Positions 37,796 through 47,988 are shown, counted from the first letter of the stretch. The stretch is DNA of 64,000 nt from Psychrobacter glacincola (GCA_001411745.2 LIQB01000005.1:1-64000), one strand, 5' to 3'. The notes: generated from the letters alone by a model not told the origin. Made by a program: numbers and translations.

Positions 37796-39793
37796 TTATG
37801 GCTGGTTCCATATAGAAAAGCCAGATTTTCTTTTTGCGTACTTGAATTTGATTTTCTTTATCATACGGCTTTTATTTCTCAATGCCTTTAACGCATTGTC
37901 TTTTTTACTCTCTGCGGGTTTAGTCGTTTGCTGGCTGCCCGTTTCATCTGCCTTGACATTATCTTTACCTTTACTCAAGTCCACGGCATGCTTATCATCG
38001 TTGTTGTTATCCTTATTGTCGCTAGCATCGTCAGCATGGTCATCGTTTGACATGTCTTTTGTCGTTTCGGCGACGTTACCTTCCTTATTGTTATCTTCAA
38101 TTTCGTTTTCTATGTGATGCTCAAGCTCAGTTTGATTGACAATAAGCTGCTGCGTTGGCAAAGCATGCTCGACATCATATTTCGCCACTTGGTTCAATAA
38201 ATCAACAAACAAAACGTTCTGTTTGTCATAGAACTCAGTCACGCCATTAGCATTAACATACGCCTGTAATTGAATGATATAGCAGTCTTGACGTAGCTCT
38301 AAAATATTGACCTGATTCCATTCTTGGTTGGTCAAATAATGCTCATCTATAAACTCATCCAAGTCCTTGACCATCTTAAAGACCACATCAATATCAGCAG
38401 TACGTTTAATATATAACTGATGGAAGAAGCGAAACATATCGCGGGATGTAAAGTTTTCAATCTGCATCGATGAAAAATCACCGTTTGGTACAGTCACAAC
38501 AGTGCGCGTCAAGGTGCGCACACGCGATGAGCGAATACCAATATCAATGACTGTGCCTTCATAAGTGCCAAACTTACAATAGTCACCAATACGTACGGGC
38601 GAATCCGCCACGACCACGACACTACCAACAAGGTTTTCGATGGTTTTTTGCGCACCCAGTGCTAATGCCAAACCACCCACACCCAAGGCGGCAATACCCG
38701 TGGTCAAATCAAAACCCAAATTACCGAAGATAACAATCACGGCAAAGATCAGCAGCAACGCTTTGACCACTTTGCGTAGCAGCCCCAAGATTGAGACACG
38801 TTCAGTATAATTTTTCTTATAACTTAAATTTACCGCACGAGTGAATATGGCATCGATGACTCGTAACAGCAACCAAGTTAATGCAAGCCAAGATGCAATC
38901 TCAGTAAAACGATTGATCGGTTCACGTAGCGTCACCGACACGCCTGCATACACCATCACTTCTGACAATATCAGCGCCATGATGACCACTGCCAGTGGCA
39001 ATACGACCTTATCAGGTAATGGCAATGGTACGCCGCGTACACGAGGATAGACGATACGTAATAGATGGTACAGCAGCCATACCATGATATAAGTAAACAC
39101 AAAGCTGCCGACAGTCATCATTAACGCTGCGGCTAAATCCGCCACTTGATAACCAAACAGCTTTTTGCCTTCTAAGGAATCAAAAGTATAGCGAGACACT
39201 AACGTCGGTTCGGTATTTTCTATGACTTCTGGTATTGAGCTGAGCGTATCTGTAGAAAACTGCCAGTACTGCTCTCCTTGCTTAGATACCACTCTTTCAA
39301 GTATCAGTGGCACACTTTTTTCACCCACATTAATCGCACCGACGTTTTCTTGGCTTGGCGGTAGCTGATCAGTTAGGTTGCCCTCAGGCGTATTATTAAT
39401 CTGCAAATCAGGCTGAAAACGCCCACCTGCATCCAGCGCTTGCTTGAATTGACGAACGATTGTGGTTGGATTGTCAGACTTTGATAAGTTTAAATAATTA
39501 CTCGCCAGCAGATAGTCATTTTCACCTAACGCACTGATGAAGCCCTGTACGGTATGGCGCGGTGTATCGCGTCCGAATGAATCTGGTATCGTCGTACTCG
39601 CCGACTCCTCACTGGTACTGCCACCCATTCCCAGTGCGCTAGCTTCAGCAGCAAATGCATTATTGGGCAACAACGCACTCAACAGCATCACAAGCAAAAA
39701 CAAAATTGCCATTAGTGGCATTTTGATGATTGAGTATGGTGAAGACAACTCGGGACTGGGAATTATAGGAATCAGGCGATACTTAATAGACAA
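37796..39793 (-). CDS. Mechanosensitive channel of the MscS family
   Basis: This 665-residue inner-membrane protein is much longer than MscS (286). It has a signal-like segment (about 25-48), a periplasmic part to about 215, five or so membrane helices, and the pore helix G-I-A-A-L-G-V-G-G-L-A-L-A-L-G-A-Q, followed by V-G-S-V-V-V-V and the beta domain R-I-G-D-Y-C-K-F-G ... V-P-N-G-D-F. The tail (about 565-640) is rich in Asp, Asn and Lys. Likely role is release of solutes under osmotic downshift. The start is TTG with AAGAGG six bases upstream; an ATG at 39721 is an alternative. Confidence 0.9.
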   Translation of the reverse strand: MSIKYRLIPIIPSPELSSPYSIIKMPLMAILFLLVMLLSALLPNNAFAAEASALGMGGSTSEESASTTIPDSFGRDTPRHTVQGFISALGENDYLLASNYLNLSKSDNPTTIVRQFKQALDAGGRFQPDLQINNTPEGNLTDQLPPSQENVGAINVGEKSVPLILERVVSKQGEQYWQFSTDTLSSIPEVIENTEPTLVSRYTFDSLEGKKLFGYQVADLAAALMMTVGSFVFTYIMVWLLYHLLRIVYPRVRGVPLPLPDKVVLPLAVVIMALILSEVMVYAGVSVTLREPINRFTEIASWLALTWLLLRVIDAIFTRAVNLSYKKNYTERVSILGLLRKVVKALLLIFAVIVIFGNLGFDLTTGIAALGVGGLALALGAQKTIENLVGSVVVVADSPVRIGDYCKFGTYEGTVIDIGIRSSRVRTLTRTVVTVPNGDFSSMQIENFTSRDMFRFFHQLYIKRTADIDVVFKMVKDLDEFIDEHYLTNQEWNQVNILELRQDCYIIQLQAYVNANGVTEFYDKQNVLFVDLLNQVAKYDVEHALPTQQLIVNQTELEHHIENEIEDNNKEGNVAETTKDMSNDDHADDASDNKDNNNDDKHAVDLSKGKDNVKADETGSQQTTKPAESKKDNALKALRNKSRMIKKIKFKYAKRKSGFSIWNQP

Positions 39794-40214
39794 AACAAAC
39801 CTCTTAGCATTATGAATGGTACAACGAAGAACAAATGAGTGCTTCCCTATAATAGCAATTATTTATAACAGCAGTGCTTTTGATTACACGTTTTTATGGT
39901 CATCTATGTGAATTATCTACTCTCACCTTTGCTTATGGCTTCTGATTTTTTATCACCTTTCACGACACTCCTTCTCAATGTCTACTATGAATAAGAGTGA
40001 TAATCATCAAATGAATAAACCGCAATCTATCATGAAAACTACTCAGCTTACCGTGAATAAACATTAGGTTAAAGTGGTTTATAAAGCGGTCTGTTTTGTA
40101 GATAATGAACGCAGTTTTGCTTGTCTACTGTTTTTTGTAATTTTTAGCCATATTAACGTCAGTATGGTTACTTTTTTCCCTGCATTTTTTAATATGATTA
40201 TTTTGGAATTGACT
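39794..40214. other. 421-bp divergent promoter region of the MscS and TonB-receptor genes
   Basis: This gap holds both promoters. A Fur-like site is noted separately at 39993-40011. I looked for a cobalamin riboswitch because the receptor is BtuB-like, and saw no B12 box. Confidence 0.4.
39993..40011. promoter_or_regulatory. Fur-like box upstream of the TonB receptor
   Basis: AAGAGTGATAATCATCAAA matches 13 of 19 positions of the E. coli Fur consensus, with the core GATAATCAT. It lies about 200 bases before the receptor start. Iron control is a suggestion only. Confidence 0.4.
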
Positions 40215-42119
40215 ATGTCTTTATCACGTTCATCTTCACGTACCTACCTTCGTTTGAGTATCTTAAGCGCATTGGGTTTACTTGCGGTTAACACAGCAAT
40301 GGCAGTGACACCTGACGTTGTTACTATTAACGATAGCGAGCTACCACAAGTTGAGCTTGATGAAATCATCGTAACAGCAACTCGTACCCCCACTAAAACC
40401 AGCAATGTAATTGCGCAAACTCGTGTGGTTGACAGTGAAGAGCTACAACGTTATCAGGGTCAAAGTGCCCTTGAAGTCCTCAAACACCAGCCTGGAATAA
40501 GCTATTACACAAATGGTGGTCCTGGTACTACTTCAAACTTTTATATGCGTGGGTATGGTAGTAATCAAATCTTAGTCTTAATCGATGGTATACGCTATAG
40601 CTCAATTAGTGCTGGTGGCGCGACCCTTAGCCTGTTACCTGCTGATCAAATTGACCGTATCGAAATTCTATACGGTGCGTCAGGTTCTAGTCTTTACGGC
40701 TCAGATGCCATGGGCGGTGTGATTCAAGTATTTACGAAAGGCACGAACGTTGACAGAACCACTTTTTCAGTAACGGTTGGTGCAGGGTCACATGACGAAT
40801 ATCTGTATGGTGCCAGCGGCCAATTTGCGAATAAAGCCGGAACGACACTAAGTATCTCGGCAAGCCATAATGAAACCGACGGCTTTAATGCGACGTTACC
40901 AGGCTCTTATGGTTACAATAAAGATAAAGATGGTTTTGAAAGCGATAATGTCAGTCTTGCCTTAACCCAAAGTCTCAACGAGCAGCTACTTGTAGGTGCA
41001 AGCGCCTTGTATAGTAAGTCTACCACTGACTTTGATAACGGCGCTGCAGAAAACACCTACTCTGATCAAGAAAATGGTGCCGCACAAGCGTTTGTCGATT
41101 GGCGTTATATGCCAGGCTCTTCAGTAAAATTGCAATATGGCCATTCTATAGATAAGTCTGATAACCCAACTTACAGCAGTGTTTATGATACTAAACAAGA
41201 CCAAATCAGCTTAGTCGGTCAGCACTTACTTCCTGTTGGTCAAGGTATATACGGCATAGAATATCTTAACCAAAGTATTGATACGACTGAATATGATGTT
41301 GATGATCGCGATGTGAGCAGTGCATTTTTGGGTTACGTATTGGCCAATAATCAATTTGATGCGCAAGCCAATTTACGTTTTGATGATGACTCACAATATG
41401 GTAATGAAACCACTTATAACTTAGGCGGTGCCTATCATATCAATCCCAATGCACGCGCTGGTATCAACTATGCTAAGGGTTTTCGTGCACCAACCTTCAA
41501 TGATTTATACTATCCTAGCTCAGGCAATCCCAACTTAAAACCTGAAACTAGCGACAACTATGAAGCCTTTGTCGAATATGACACCACTTTACAATCGACT
41601 CGATTAACCGGCTATTATAATAAAGTTGATGACTTAATCGGTTATGTTGCTAACCCAACGCCTGAAAATGAATGGGCGGGTAGCAGTGAAAATGTTGATG
41701 AAGCTAAAATCAAAGGGTTATCGCTAACCTCAGATTGGACAATTGATAATTATTTGTTCGGTGGTAGCTATGACTATCAGCAAGCGAAAAATAATAGTGG
41801 CGGCACTAACGATGGCAACTTCCTATCTATTCGTCCCGAACATAAAGGTCTAGTGTATTTGGGCTATCGCTTACCAAGCGTAGATATCCGCGCTGAGTAT
41901 CAATACGTAGGCGATTATTATAGTGGTGTTGCCAATACTGAGTCAGAATTTGTTGATAATTATGGCTTATTCAATATCAGTGGTAATTATAAATTGACTA
42001 ACAATCTATCTATGACAGCGCGATTAAACAATATCACTAACGAGAAGTACACCACCATACCGGGCTATAATACGGACGGCACCAACTTCTTTACCTCATT
42101 AACCTATAACTGGTACTAA
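40215..42119 (+). CDS. TonB-dependent outer-membrane receptor, BtuB-like
   Basis: From the ATG at 40215 the protein has 634 residues. A signal peptide ends A-V-N-T-A-M-A. The TonB box region reads D-E-I-I-V-T-A-T-R-T-P, the plug contains V-L-I-D-G-I-R and G-S-D-A-M-G-G-V-I-Q-V-F-T, and a barrel follows, ending in aromatic residues (L-T-Y-N-W-Y) as outer-membrane proteins do. The plug is closest to BtuB/CirA types, so cobalamin or an iron chelate is the likely ligand. The open frame extends 47 codons upstream but these spoil the signal peptide. A Fur-like site is upstream. ahcY follows after its own promoter. Confidence 0.88.
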   Translation: MSLSRSSSRTYLRLSILSALGLLAVNTAMAVTPDVVTINDSELPQVELDEIIVTATRTPTKTSNVIAQTRVVDSEELQRYQGQSALEVLKHQPGISYYTNGGPGTTSNFYMRGYGSNQILVLIDGIRYSSISAGGATLSLLPADQIDRIEILYGASGSSLYGSDAMGGVIQVFTKGTNVDRTTFSVTVGAGSHDEYLYGASGQFANKAGTTLSISASHNETDGFNATLPGSYGYNKDKDGFESDNVSLALTQSLNEQLLVGASALYSKSTTDFDNGAAENTYSDQENGAAQAFVDWRYMPGSSVKLQYGHSIDKSDNPTYSSVYDTKQDQISLVGQHLLPVGQGIYGIEYLNQSIDTTEYDVDDRDVSSAFLGYVLANNQFDAQANLRFDDDSQYGNETTYNLGGAYHINPNARAGINYAKGFRAPTFNDLYYPSSGNPNLKPETSDNYEAFVEYDTTLQSTRLTGYYNKVDDLIGYVANPTPENEWAGSSENVDEAKIKGLSLTSDWTIDNYLFGGSYDYQQAKNNSGGTNDGNFLSIRPEHKGLVYLGYRLPSVDIRAEYQYVGDYYSGVANTESEFVDNYGLFNISGNYKLTNNLSMTARLNNITNEKYTTIPGYNTDGTNFFTSLTYNWY

Positions 42120-42154
42120 TTTTCTCTTAGTACTATTTAAACTATCTGAACTGA

Positions 42155-42190
42155 GAATAAAAAAGGTCATCCATCGATGGCCTTTTTTAT
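42155..42190 (+). terminator. Terminator of the TonB receptor gene
   Basis: The stem aaaaaaggtcatc with gatggccttttt (one G-T pair) around loop catc is followed by T. It is about 35 bases past the stop. Confidence 0.75.
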
Positions 42191-42254
42191 TGCTACATAT
42201 TACCGCTCGCCTTCTTACGTGCCTATACCGTCAGCTATTTATGTTATCCAACAG

Positions 42255-42283
42255 GTGACAATTCATGACTCATCAATTACAAT
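42255..42283 (+). promoter_or_regulatory. Sigma-70 promoter of the SAH riboswitch and ahcY
   Basis: GTGACA (-35), 17-base spacer and TACAAT (-10) put the start of transcription near 42290, just at the left end of the aptamer. Confidence 0.6.
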
Positions 42284-42287
42284 AACG

Positions 42288-42428
42288 ACCTCCGAGAGGT
42301 GTTGCGCCATAATATCTGATAGTGCATTTAGGCTTTAAAGCCCTGCTAATCAGTCATTATGTTAGGCTCGGTAACTGTTAAACAATCATCTCATTGATTA
42401 TTGACAGCGCAAATAACGGCACCTGCGT
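42288..42428 (+). promoter_or_regulatory. S-adenosylhomocysteine (SAH) riboswitch
   Basis: The conserved parts of the SAH aptamer occur in order: CCGAG-AGGTG-TTGCG (42292-42306), TTAGGCTCGG (42362-42371) and AACGGCACCTGC (42414-42425). CCGAG pairs with CTCGG (P1) and AGGTG with CACCT, the pseudoknot-type pairing of the family; TTGCG and AACGG match the binding-core strands. The internal P2 arm is long (about 55 bases) and contains ggctttaaagcc. It precedes ahcY, the usual partner. When SAH rises, the family switches expression on so that SAH is removed; the exact mechanism here is inferred. Confidence 0.85.
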
Positions 42429-42472
42429 TTTTATTCTTTTTATCATACCTTAACCACTGATAGGAGCATATT

Positions 42473-43897
42473 ATGGACGCAGTGTCTAATACCCCATCTG
42501 CCCATACGATCGATCCCTCTTTTACTGACTATAAAGTCGCCGACATCAGCCTTGCTGACTACGGTCGCCGTGAAATCACTCTTGCTGAAGCCGAAATGCC
42601 TGCCCTAATGGGTTTGCGTCGTCGCTACGAAGCCGATCAGCCGCTTAAAGGCGCGAAAATCGCTGGCTGTATCCACATGACCATCCAGACTGCCGTTCTT
42701 ATCGAGACACTCGTCGCGCTAGGTGCTGAAGTACGTTGGACATCATGTAATATCTTCTCAACTCAAGACCATGCTGCTGCTGCAATTGCCGCTGCTGGTA
42801 TCTCTGTTTATGCTTGGAAAGGCGAAACCGAAGAAGAGTACGAATGGTGCTTACGTCAGCAAATCCACGTTGGCGGCGAAGAGTCAGGTCAGCTTTGGGA
42901 TGCTAACTTAATCTTGGATGACGGCGGTGATTTAACTGCATTGATTCATAATGATTATGCCGAGCTTCTTGATAGCATTCATGGTATCTCTGAAGAGACG
43001 ACTACAGGCGTCCATCGCTTAGTCGAAATGCTAAATAAAGGCACGCTAAAGGTGCCGGCTATCAACGTTAACGATGCCGTTACCAAGTCTAAAAATGATA
43101 ATAAATACGGCTGCCGTCATAGCTTAAATGACGCCATCAAACGTGCTACCGATATGTTCCTTGCTGGTCGCCGCGCCCTAGTCATCGGTTATGGCGATGT
43201 AGGTAAAGGCTCTACGCAAAGCTTACGTCAAGAAGGTATGATTGTCCGTGTCTCAGAAGTTGATCCTATCTGTGCCATGCAAGCTTGTATGGACGGCTTT
43301 GAAGTATTATCACCATACATCAATGGTGATAACACTGGCGGTGCTGAGAATATCAACACCCGTCTGCTTGAAGACACCGACATGATTGTCACGACTACTG
43401 GTAACTACCATGTTTGTGATCGTCATATGCTAGCCGCATTGAAACCTGGTGCAGTTGTTTGTAACATCGGTCACTTTGATACTGAGATCGACACGCAGTT
43501 TATGCGTGATAACTGGCGCTGGGTTGAAATTAAACCACAAGTTCATCAAATTTTCCGCTCGGACGACGAAAATGATTATTTGATTTTGCTTGCTGAAGGT
43601 CGTTTGGTTAACCTTGGTAATGCCACTGGTCACCCATCGCGCGTGATGGACGGCTCATTTGCCAACCAAGTATTGGCACAAATGTATCTGTTCGAAGAAA
43701 AATTCGCAGACTTGCCAGCAGACGCACGTACTGACAATTTATACGTCAAAGTACTGCCTAAGAAGCTCGATGAAGAAGTCGCTGCGGCGATGGTTGCTGG
43801 CTTTAACGGTACTTTAACCAAGCTGACTGAAAAGCAAGCTGAATACTTAGGTGTATCAGTCGAAGGCCCATTTAAGCCTGACGCTTATAAATACTAA
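42473..43897 (+). CDS. ahcY: Adenosylhomocysteinase
   Basis: AhcY hydrolyses S-adenosylhomocysteine to adenosine and homocysteine with tightly bound NAD, relieving product inhibition of methyltransferases. It has 474 residues, with the bacterial insert of about 40 residues. Motifs include [27 protein letters not shown], the NAD site [10 protein letters not shown], and the C-terminal K-P-D-A-Y-K-Y. A good AGGAG lies before the ATG. It is controlled by the SAH riboswitch and followed by metF after 13 bases. Confidence 0.97.
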   Translation: MDAVSNTPSAHTIDPSFTDYKVADISLADYGRREITLAEAEMPALMGLRRRYEADQPLKGAKIAGCIHMTIQTAVLIETLVALGAEVRWTSCNIFSTQDHAAAAIAAAGISVYAWKGETEEEYEWCLRQQIHVGGEESGQLWDANLILDDGGDLTALIHNDYAELLDSIHGISEETTTGVHRLVEMLNKGTLKVPAINVNDAVTKSKNDNKYGCRHSLNDAIKRATDMFLAGRRALVIGYGDVGKGSTQSLRQEGMIVRVSEVDPICAMQACMDGFEVLSPYINGDNTGGAENINTRLLEDTDMIVTTTGNYHVCDRHMLAALKPGAVVCNIGHFDTEIDTQFMRDNWRWVEIKPQVHQIFRSDDENDYLILLAEGRLVNLGNATGHPSRVMDGSFANQVLAQMYLFEEKFADLPADARTDNLYVKVLPKKLDEEVAAAMVAGFNGTLTKLTEKQAEYLGVSVEGPFKPDAYKY

Positions 43898-43910
43898 AAG
43901 GAGCCAGACT

Positions 43911-44756
43911 GTGACTAAGCCTGCTTTTTCCTTTGAGTTTTTCCCTGCCAAAACCGAGCTAGGTCATGAAAAACTACTCAGTACTTATGATGAGCTGAAT
44001 AAGCTATCACCTGCGTATTTTTCAGTGACCTACGGTGCTGGTGGTTCAACCCGAAATCGCACTTTAGATATCGTCCAAGCACTATGCGCACGCGGTGATA
44101 CTGACATTGCGCCGCATATATCTTGTATCGGTGATGATAAGGCGGAAATCGCTGAATTGCTCGATCTGTATAAAGGTTTGGGCATCAAGCGCTTAGTTGC
44201 CCTGCGTGGTGATTTACCATCAGGTCAAGTCGGTATGGGCGAGCTGCCGTTTGCGTTAGACTTGGTTAAGTTTATCCGTGAACATTCAGGCGATCATTTC
44301 CATATCGAGGTCGCAGCGTATCCTGAAATGCATCCACAAGCGCGTAGCTTTGCGTTTGATGTTGACAACTTGGTCAATAAATACCAAGCAGGTGCCAACG
44401 CTTCAATCACCCAGTTTTTCTATAACGCTGATAGTTACTTATATTTGCGTGATACCTTAGAAAAACGCGGTATTGACACGATTGCTCAGCCTTTAATCGC
44501 TGGTATCATGCCAATTACTAACTCAAGTAATTTGGTACGCTTTGCCGATAGCTGTGGCGCTGATATTCCGCGTTATGTACGTAAGCAATTGTCTGACTTT
44601 GGCGATGACCGCAAAGCCATTCGTGAATTTGGTTTTGATGTCGTCTATCGTTTATGCGAGCGCTTAATTGCTGAGGGCGTACCTGCCATGCATTTTTATA
44701 GCATGAATAAGGTTGAGCCAAACAAGCGCTTGGTTGAAGCACTCGGCTTAGCTTAA
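43911..44756 (+). CDS. metF: Methylenetetrahydrofolate reductase
   Basis: MetF makes 5-methyl-THF, the methyl donor for homocysteine to methionine. It is a FAD TIM-barrel of 281 residues. F-S-F-E-F-F-P-A-K begins the fold, S-V-T-Y-G-A-G-G-S-T-R-N-R-T, and L-R-G-D-L-P and I-T-Q-F-F-Y-N-A are family signatures. The start is GTG at 43911 with AAAGGAG seven bases before; the open frame runs back to 43851 inside ahcY, but the ribosome site decides. It is in one operon with ahcY; a terminator follows. Confidence 0.95.
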   Translation: MTKPAFSFEFFPAKTELGHEKLLSTYDELNKLSPAYFSVTYGAGGSTRNRTLDIVQALCARGDTDIAPHISCIGDDKAEIAELLDLYKGLGIKRLVALRGDLPSGQVGMGELPFALDLVKFIREHSGDHFHIEVAAYPEMHPQARSFAFDVDNLVNKYQAGANASITQFFYNADSYLYLRDTLEKRGIDTIAQPLIAGIMPITNSSNLVRFADSCGADIPRYVRKQLSDFGDDRKAIREFGFDVVYRLCERLIAEGVPAMHFYSMNKVEPNKRLVEALGLA

Positions 44757-44787
44757 TTGCTCATCGTATTTATTAAATGTATTTTTT

Positions 44788-44822
44788 AAAGACTGGCGTT
44801 CCTAGGAGCGCCAGTCTTTTTG
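44788..44822 (+). terminator. Terminator of the ahcY-metF operon
   Basis: The perfect stem aaagactggcg...cgccagtcttt with a loop of about eight bases is followed by TTTT. It comes about 35 bases beyond metF. Confidence 0.85.
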
Positions 44823-44934
44823 CTATGGGAATTGCACTAATGCAAATTCTACTAAAGATAATCCCTTTACCCTCTCAAACGATATTCTGCTAAGATATTT
44901 GAAAATATTATTCAAACAATAGGACTAAGCAACT

Positions 44935-45828
44935 GTGCGACGTTTTTTTTATGACACCAGCAATGACATCAGTGATGAAAGAAGCTCACTCCATCCTCAA
45001 CTTAGCACCTTGGCTATTGGTGATAGTGCCGAATTAACAGAGAGTATCGTCCATCATTGGTGCCGTGTATTACGTGCCAATATTGGCGATCAAGGCATAT
45101 TATTTGATGGCTTTGGCGGCGAGTATCAGGTGCAGCTACAAGCCATCAGTAAAAAACACGCCACTGTGACATTATTAGCACATTTAGATACTGACCGAAG
45201 TGCCGCTGTCTTCACTAAGATCGGTCTAGTGATGAGCCGCGGTGAACGCATGGACTATGCGATTCAAAAATCCACCGAACTTGGTCTCACTGCCATTCAA
45301 TTGCTAAGTAGCCATCATGGCGAGGTCAATCTAAAGCCTGCCCAAGTAGAAAAAAAACTGGCACATTGGCAGCAAGTTGCCATTGCCGCGTGTGAACAAT
45401 GCGGTCTTAACCGTCCACCGCTTATTATTGCGCCTGTGTCCATAAATGACTGGTTACAAAAGTCAGTGACTCACTCTTCCGATTCACAAATGGACGTGCG
45501 CCCTCCTACTACCAGTACTATTGTTACCACCCTTAGCCAAGACCCTTATTACCAAATATTACAACAACCAGCAGATTTGCGTCTGCAACTGAGCGTACCA
45601 GCTGCAGGACAACCAGCAATGCCTAAGTCGCTACCAACAGTCTTAACGCAACAGTCTCCTTATATTGAGCTGCTAATAGGCCCTGAAGGTGGTCTGAGCG
45701 TTGATGAATGCCAGCAAGCAGCCAAAGCTGGTTTTGAACCTTGGCAAATTGGCTCAAGAATCTTACGCACCGAGACCGCACCCGTGGTGGCGTTGGCGAC
45801 TCTGCATGCTTTGAGCTATTATGGGTAA
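44935..45828 (+). CDS. rsmE: 16S rRNA (uracil-1498-N3)-methyltransferase
   Basis: RsmE methylates U1498 of 16S rRNA late in 30S assembly. It has 297 residues of the SPOUT class. R-V-L-R-A, G-L-V-M-S-R-G-E-R-M-D-Y-A-I-Q-K, E-Q-C-G, I-G-P-E-G-G-L-S and G-S-R-I-L-R-T-E-T-A are diagnostic; the last two form the trefoil knot. A variable insert of about 50 residues (near 180-235) separates the halves, making the protein longer than the usual 245. The start is GTG preceded by AGGA. Confidence 0.93.
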   Translation: MRRFFYDTSNDISDERSSLHPQLSTLAIGDSAELTESIVHHWCRVLRANIGDQGILFDGFGGEYQVQLQAISKKHATVTLLAHLDTDRSAAVFTKIGLVMSRGERMDYAIQKSTELGLTAIQLLSSHHGEVNLKPAQVEKKLAHWQQVAIAACEQCGLNRPPLIIAPVSINDWLQKSVTHSSDSQMDVRPPTTSTIVTTLSQDPYYQILQQPADLRLQLSVPAAGQPAMPKSLPTVLTQQSPYIELLIGPEGGLSVDECQQAAKAGFEPWQIGSRILRTETAPVVALATLHALSYYG

Positions 45829-45882
45829 ATATCCTATGCGTAATCCTAATTGCTGTTCCGTTTCGACGTGTTGAGTCCAACT

Positions 45883-47595
45883 ATGACTGCTTTCGCCCCT
45901 ATTTCCATCGCAGACAAGCAGCAACTGCTGGCCGAGTTATGCGAGCAGCTTGATGATGCCATATTCATCTTGGATGCCAATTTACGCTATCTATCGGTCA
46001 ATGCCAGTTATGAGATTATCATTGGCTACAGTGAGTCATTTTTGCTTGGCAGACCACTTGGTGTTTATGCGGCAGAGTTTTTATCAGATGAAGAAAGAGC
46101 CGTTTTAGCAGATATTACTAACCATCTAGACTGCAATGGTTTTTATGAAAACGACTTTTCGATGCCGAACCGTTATGGACAAATACTTGACTGTCACATG
46201 ACTTATCGCAAAATCTGTGTCAATCATAAGACTTACTATATCGGTATGGTGCGTGATATGTCCTCGGTCGTCAAAGATCAAAAGCAAGTGGCTCATTTGC
46301 TCAATTATGATCAATTGACTGGATTACCAAACCGTAAAGTTTTCTTGAGTCAGACCAGCGACCTATTGTTGGACAGTTATCAAGAAGTCGTGATTGTGCG
46401 CTTTAATATTGACCGTTATCGCAATCTAGCAAGCTTGCTTGGCCCTGACGGCATCAACACCTTGGTAAAGAACTTTGTCACACGCCTGAAGAACCTCAAG
46501 CTCGATAATTTACAGTGTTTTTCTCATTTTGGCGGCGATGATTTTGCGTTATTATTCGAATCCAATGACGCTAATATGGTACGTCATCAGCTAGATAGCT
46601 TGATGCAAATGTGTGAACGCCCCTTCTCCTTAGATGAAAACACTGCGACAGACGCTAAGATTTATTGTCATATTTCCGTCGGGGTCAGTTACTTTCCCAC
46701 TAACGACGACGAAGTGACAGGATTATTGACCAAGGCTGAAAAAGCGCTGCATTATGTCAAGCAACAAGGCGGTGATGACATTTGCTGGTATGATACAGCC
46801 ATTGACGAAGCCACTGCGGGTAGCTTGCAGTTAGAGGCGGAGCTTAGAGCCGCTACCACTGAAAATCAGTTTGTTCCTTATTATCAACCAAAGTTTGAGC
46901 TGGCTACTGGCATCATTATTGGTTTTGAAGCGCTGGTACGTTGGCAACACCCGACTCGCGGACTGCTAAAGCCGATACATTTTATCAATGCCATTATCAC
47001 TCATAAACTGTCGTTTGAGTTGTTCTCGCACATGGCGGTTCAAATTGCTAAGCAGTTATCGACTTGGCAACAGCAAGGGTTTTGTCAACATATCTGTATC
47101 AATGCAGATGCCGCCGAATTTAGCCATCCTGAGTTTTCTGAGATGGTGAGCAGTTTACTGGTGCAACACCATATTTCTGCGCATCAGCTACATATTGAAG
47201 TCACCGAGTCATCCTTAATTCAGCGTCATGCAAATGTCAAAAAACAGCTTACTTTGCTCAAAGAGCTGGGGATTTGTCTGGCGTTGGATGACTTTGGCAC
47301 CGGTTATGCCTCTTTGAGTTACTTACAAGAATATCCATTTGATTTTATTAAAATTGACAAAAGCTTTATATCCAACATCGACACCGATCGTACCCAACAT
47401 GCCATTGTAAAAGCTATTTTAGACTTGGCAATGGCACTTGATATGCAGGTAGTCGCCGAAGGTATCGAAACCGAACAACAGCGCGATGTGTTGCTAAAAA
47501 TGGGCTGTCAACAGGGTCAAGGCTATTGGTTTGGCAAACCAGTGCCAGCAGAGGCTGCGACTGAGATGTTGATTCAGCAGTACGCCGCCAAATAA
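45883..47595 (+). CDS. PAS-GGDEF-EAL cyclic-di-GMP protein
   Basis: This 570-residue cytoplasmic protein, from the ATG at 45883, has a PAS domain (about 20-130), a GGDEF domain with G-G-D-D-F at 217-221 (the usual E is D), and an EAL domain (E-A-L at 349-351, D-D-F-G-T-G-Y and V-A-E-G-I-E-T). The EAL part has the full set of visible metal and catalytic residues, so c-di-GMP hydrolysis is likely. The cyclase part may be weak or act as a GTP sensor. No membrane segment is seen. The signal sensed by PAS is unknown. The gene begins about 55 bases after rsmE. Confidence 0.9.
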   Translation: MTAFAPISIADKQQLLAELCEQLDDAIFILDANLRYLSVNASYEIIIGYSESFLLGRPLGVYAAEFLSDEERAVLADITNHLDCNGFYENDFSMPNRYGQILDCHMTYRKICVNHKTYYIGMVRDMSSVVKDQKQVAHLLNYDQLTGLPNRKVFLSQTSDLLLDSYQEVVIVRFNIDRYRNLASLLGPDGINTLVKNFVTRLKNLKLDNLQCFSHFGGDDFALLFESNDANMVRHQLDSLMQMCERPFSLDENTATDAKIYCHISVGVSYFPTNDDEVTGLLTKAEKALHYVKQQGGDDICWYDTAIDEATAGSLQLEAELRAATTENQFVPYYQPKFELATGIIIGFEALVRWQHPTRGLLKPIHFINAIITHKLSFELFSHMAVQIAKQLSTWQQQGFCQHICINADAAEFSHPEFSEMVSSLLVQHHISAHQLHIEVTESSLIQRHANVKKQLTLLKELGICLALDDFGTGYASLSYLQEYPFDFIKIDKSFISNIDTDRTQHAIVKAILDLAMALDMQVVAEGIETEQQRDVLLKMGCQQGQGYWFGKPVPAEAATEMLIQQYAAK

Positions 47596-47988
47596 ACCCC
47601 ATTTAACGAATGTTTATTTATCCAGTATCATTAGTATTTTCATATGGTTATTTGCATCTCCTCTTAACGCCTAACGTCGATTGTATAACCGATGCAAGAT
47701 AGGTTCATGACTTATCAGTGCTGTCACCAAACTTGTATAATCCCCTCTGAAAGCCTATCTTTTATAGTGAATTTGTTAGAGCTTATTAAGTTTCAAGCTT
47801 ACTCTGACCATCGCCATTCTTTTCAATACTATTTTATATAGCCGACAACATCGTCAATCTGTATTATTGCCTAGCATTTATATGGGCTCGTTAGATTAAT
47901 ATGGGCTGGACTTGTGCACTAAATAACAGTGCAGTCATGTGCCTACCCTTGATGATGATTGGTTATATTCTCAAAAGGACAGGAAGTT
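47596..47988. other. 393-bp intergenic region before the acyl-CoA dehydrogenases
   Basis: An isolated TATAAT (near 47737) is visible without a good -35. No terminator hairpin with a T-run was recognised for the PAS-GGDEF-EAL gene, nor any operator. Confidence 0.35.

Noticed and set aside
39794..40214. Possible cobalamin riboswitch before the BtuB-like receptor
   Set aside because: No B12 box or matching stem found; the Fur-like site is the only motif that stands out.
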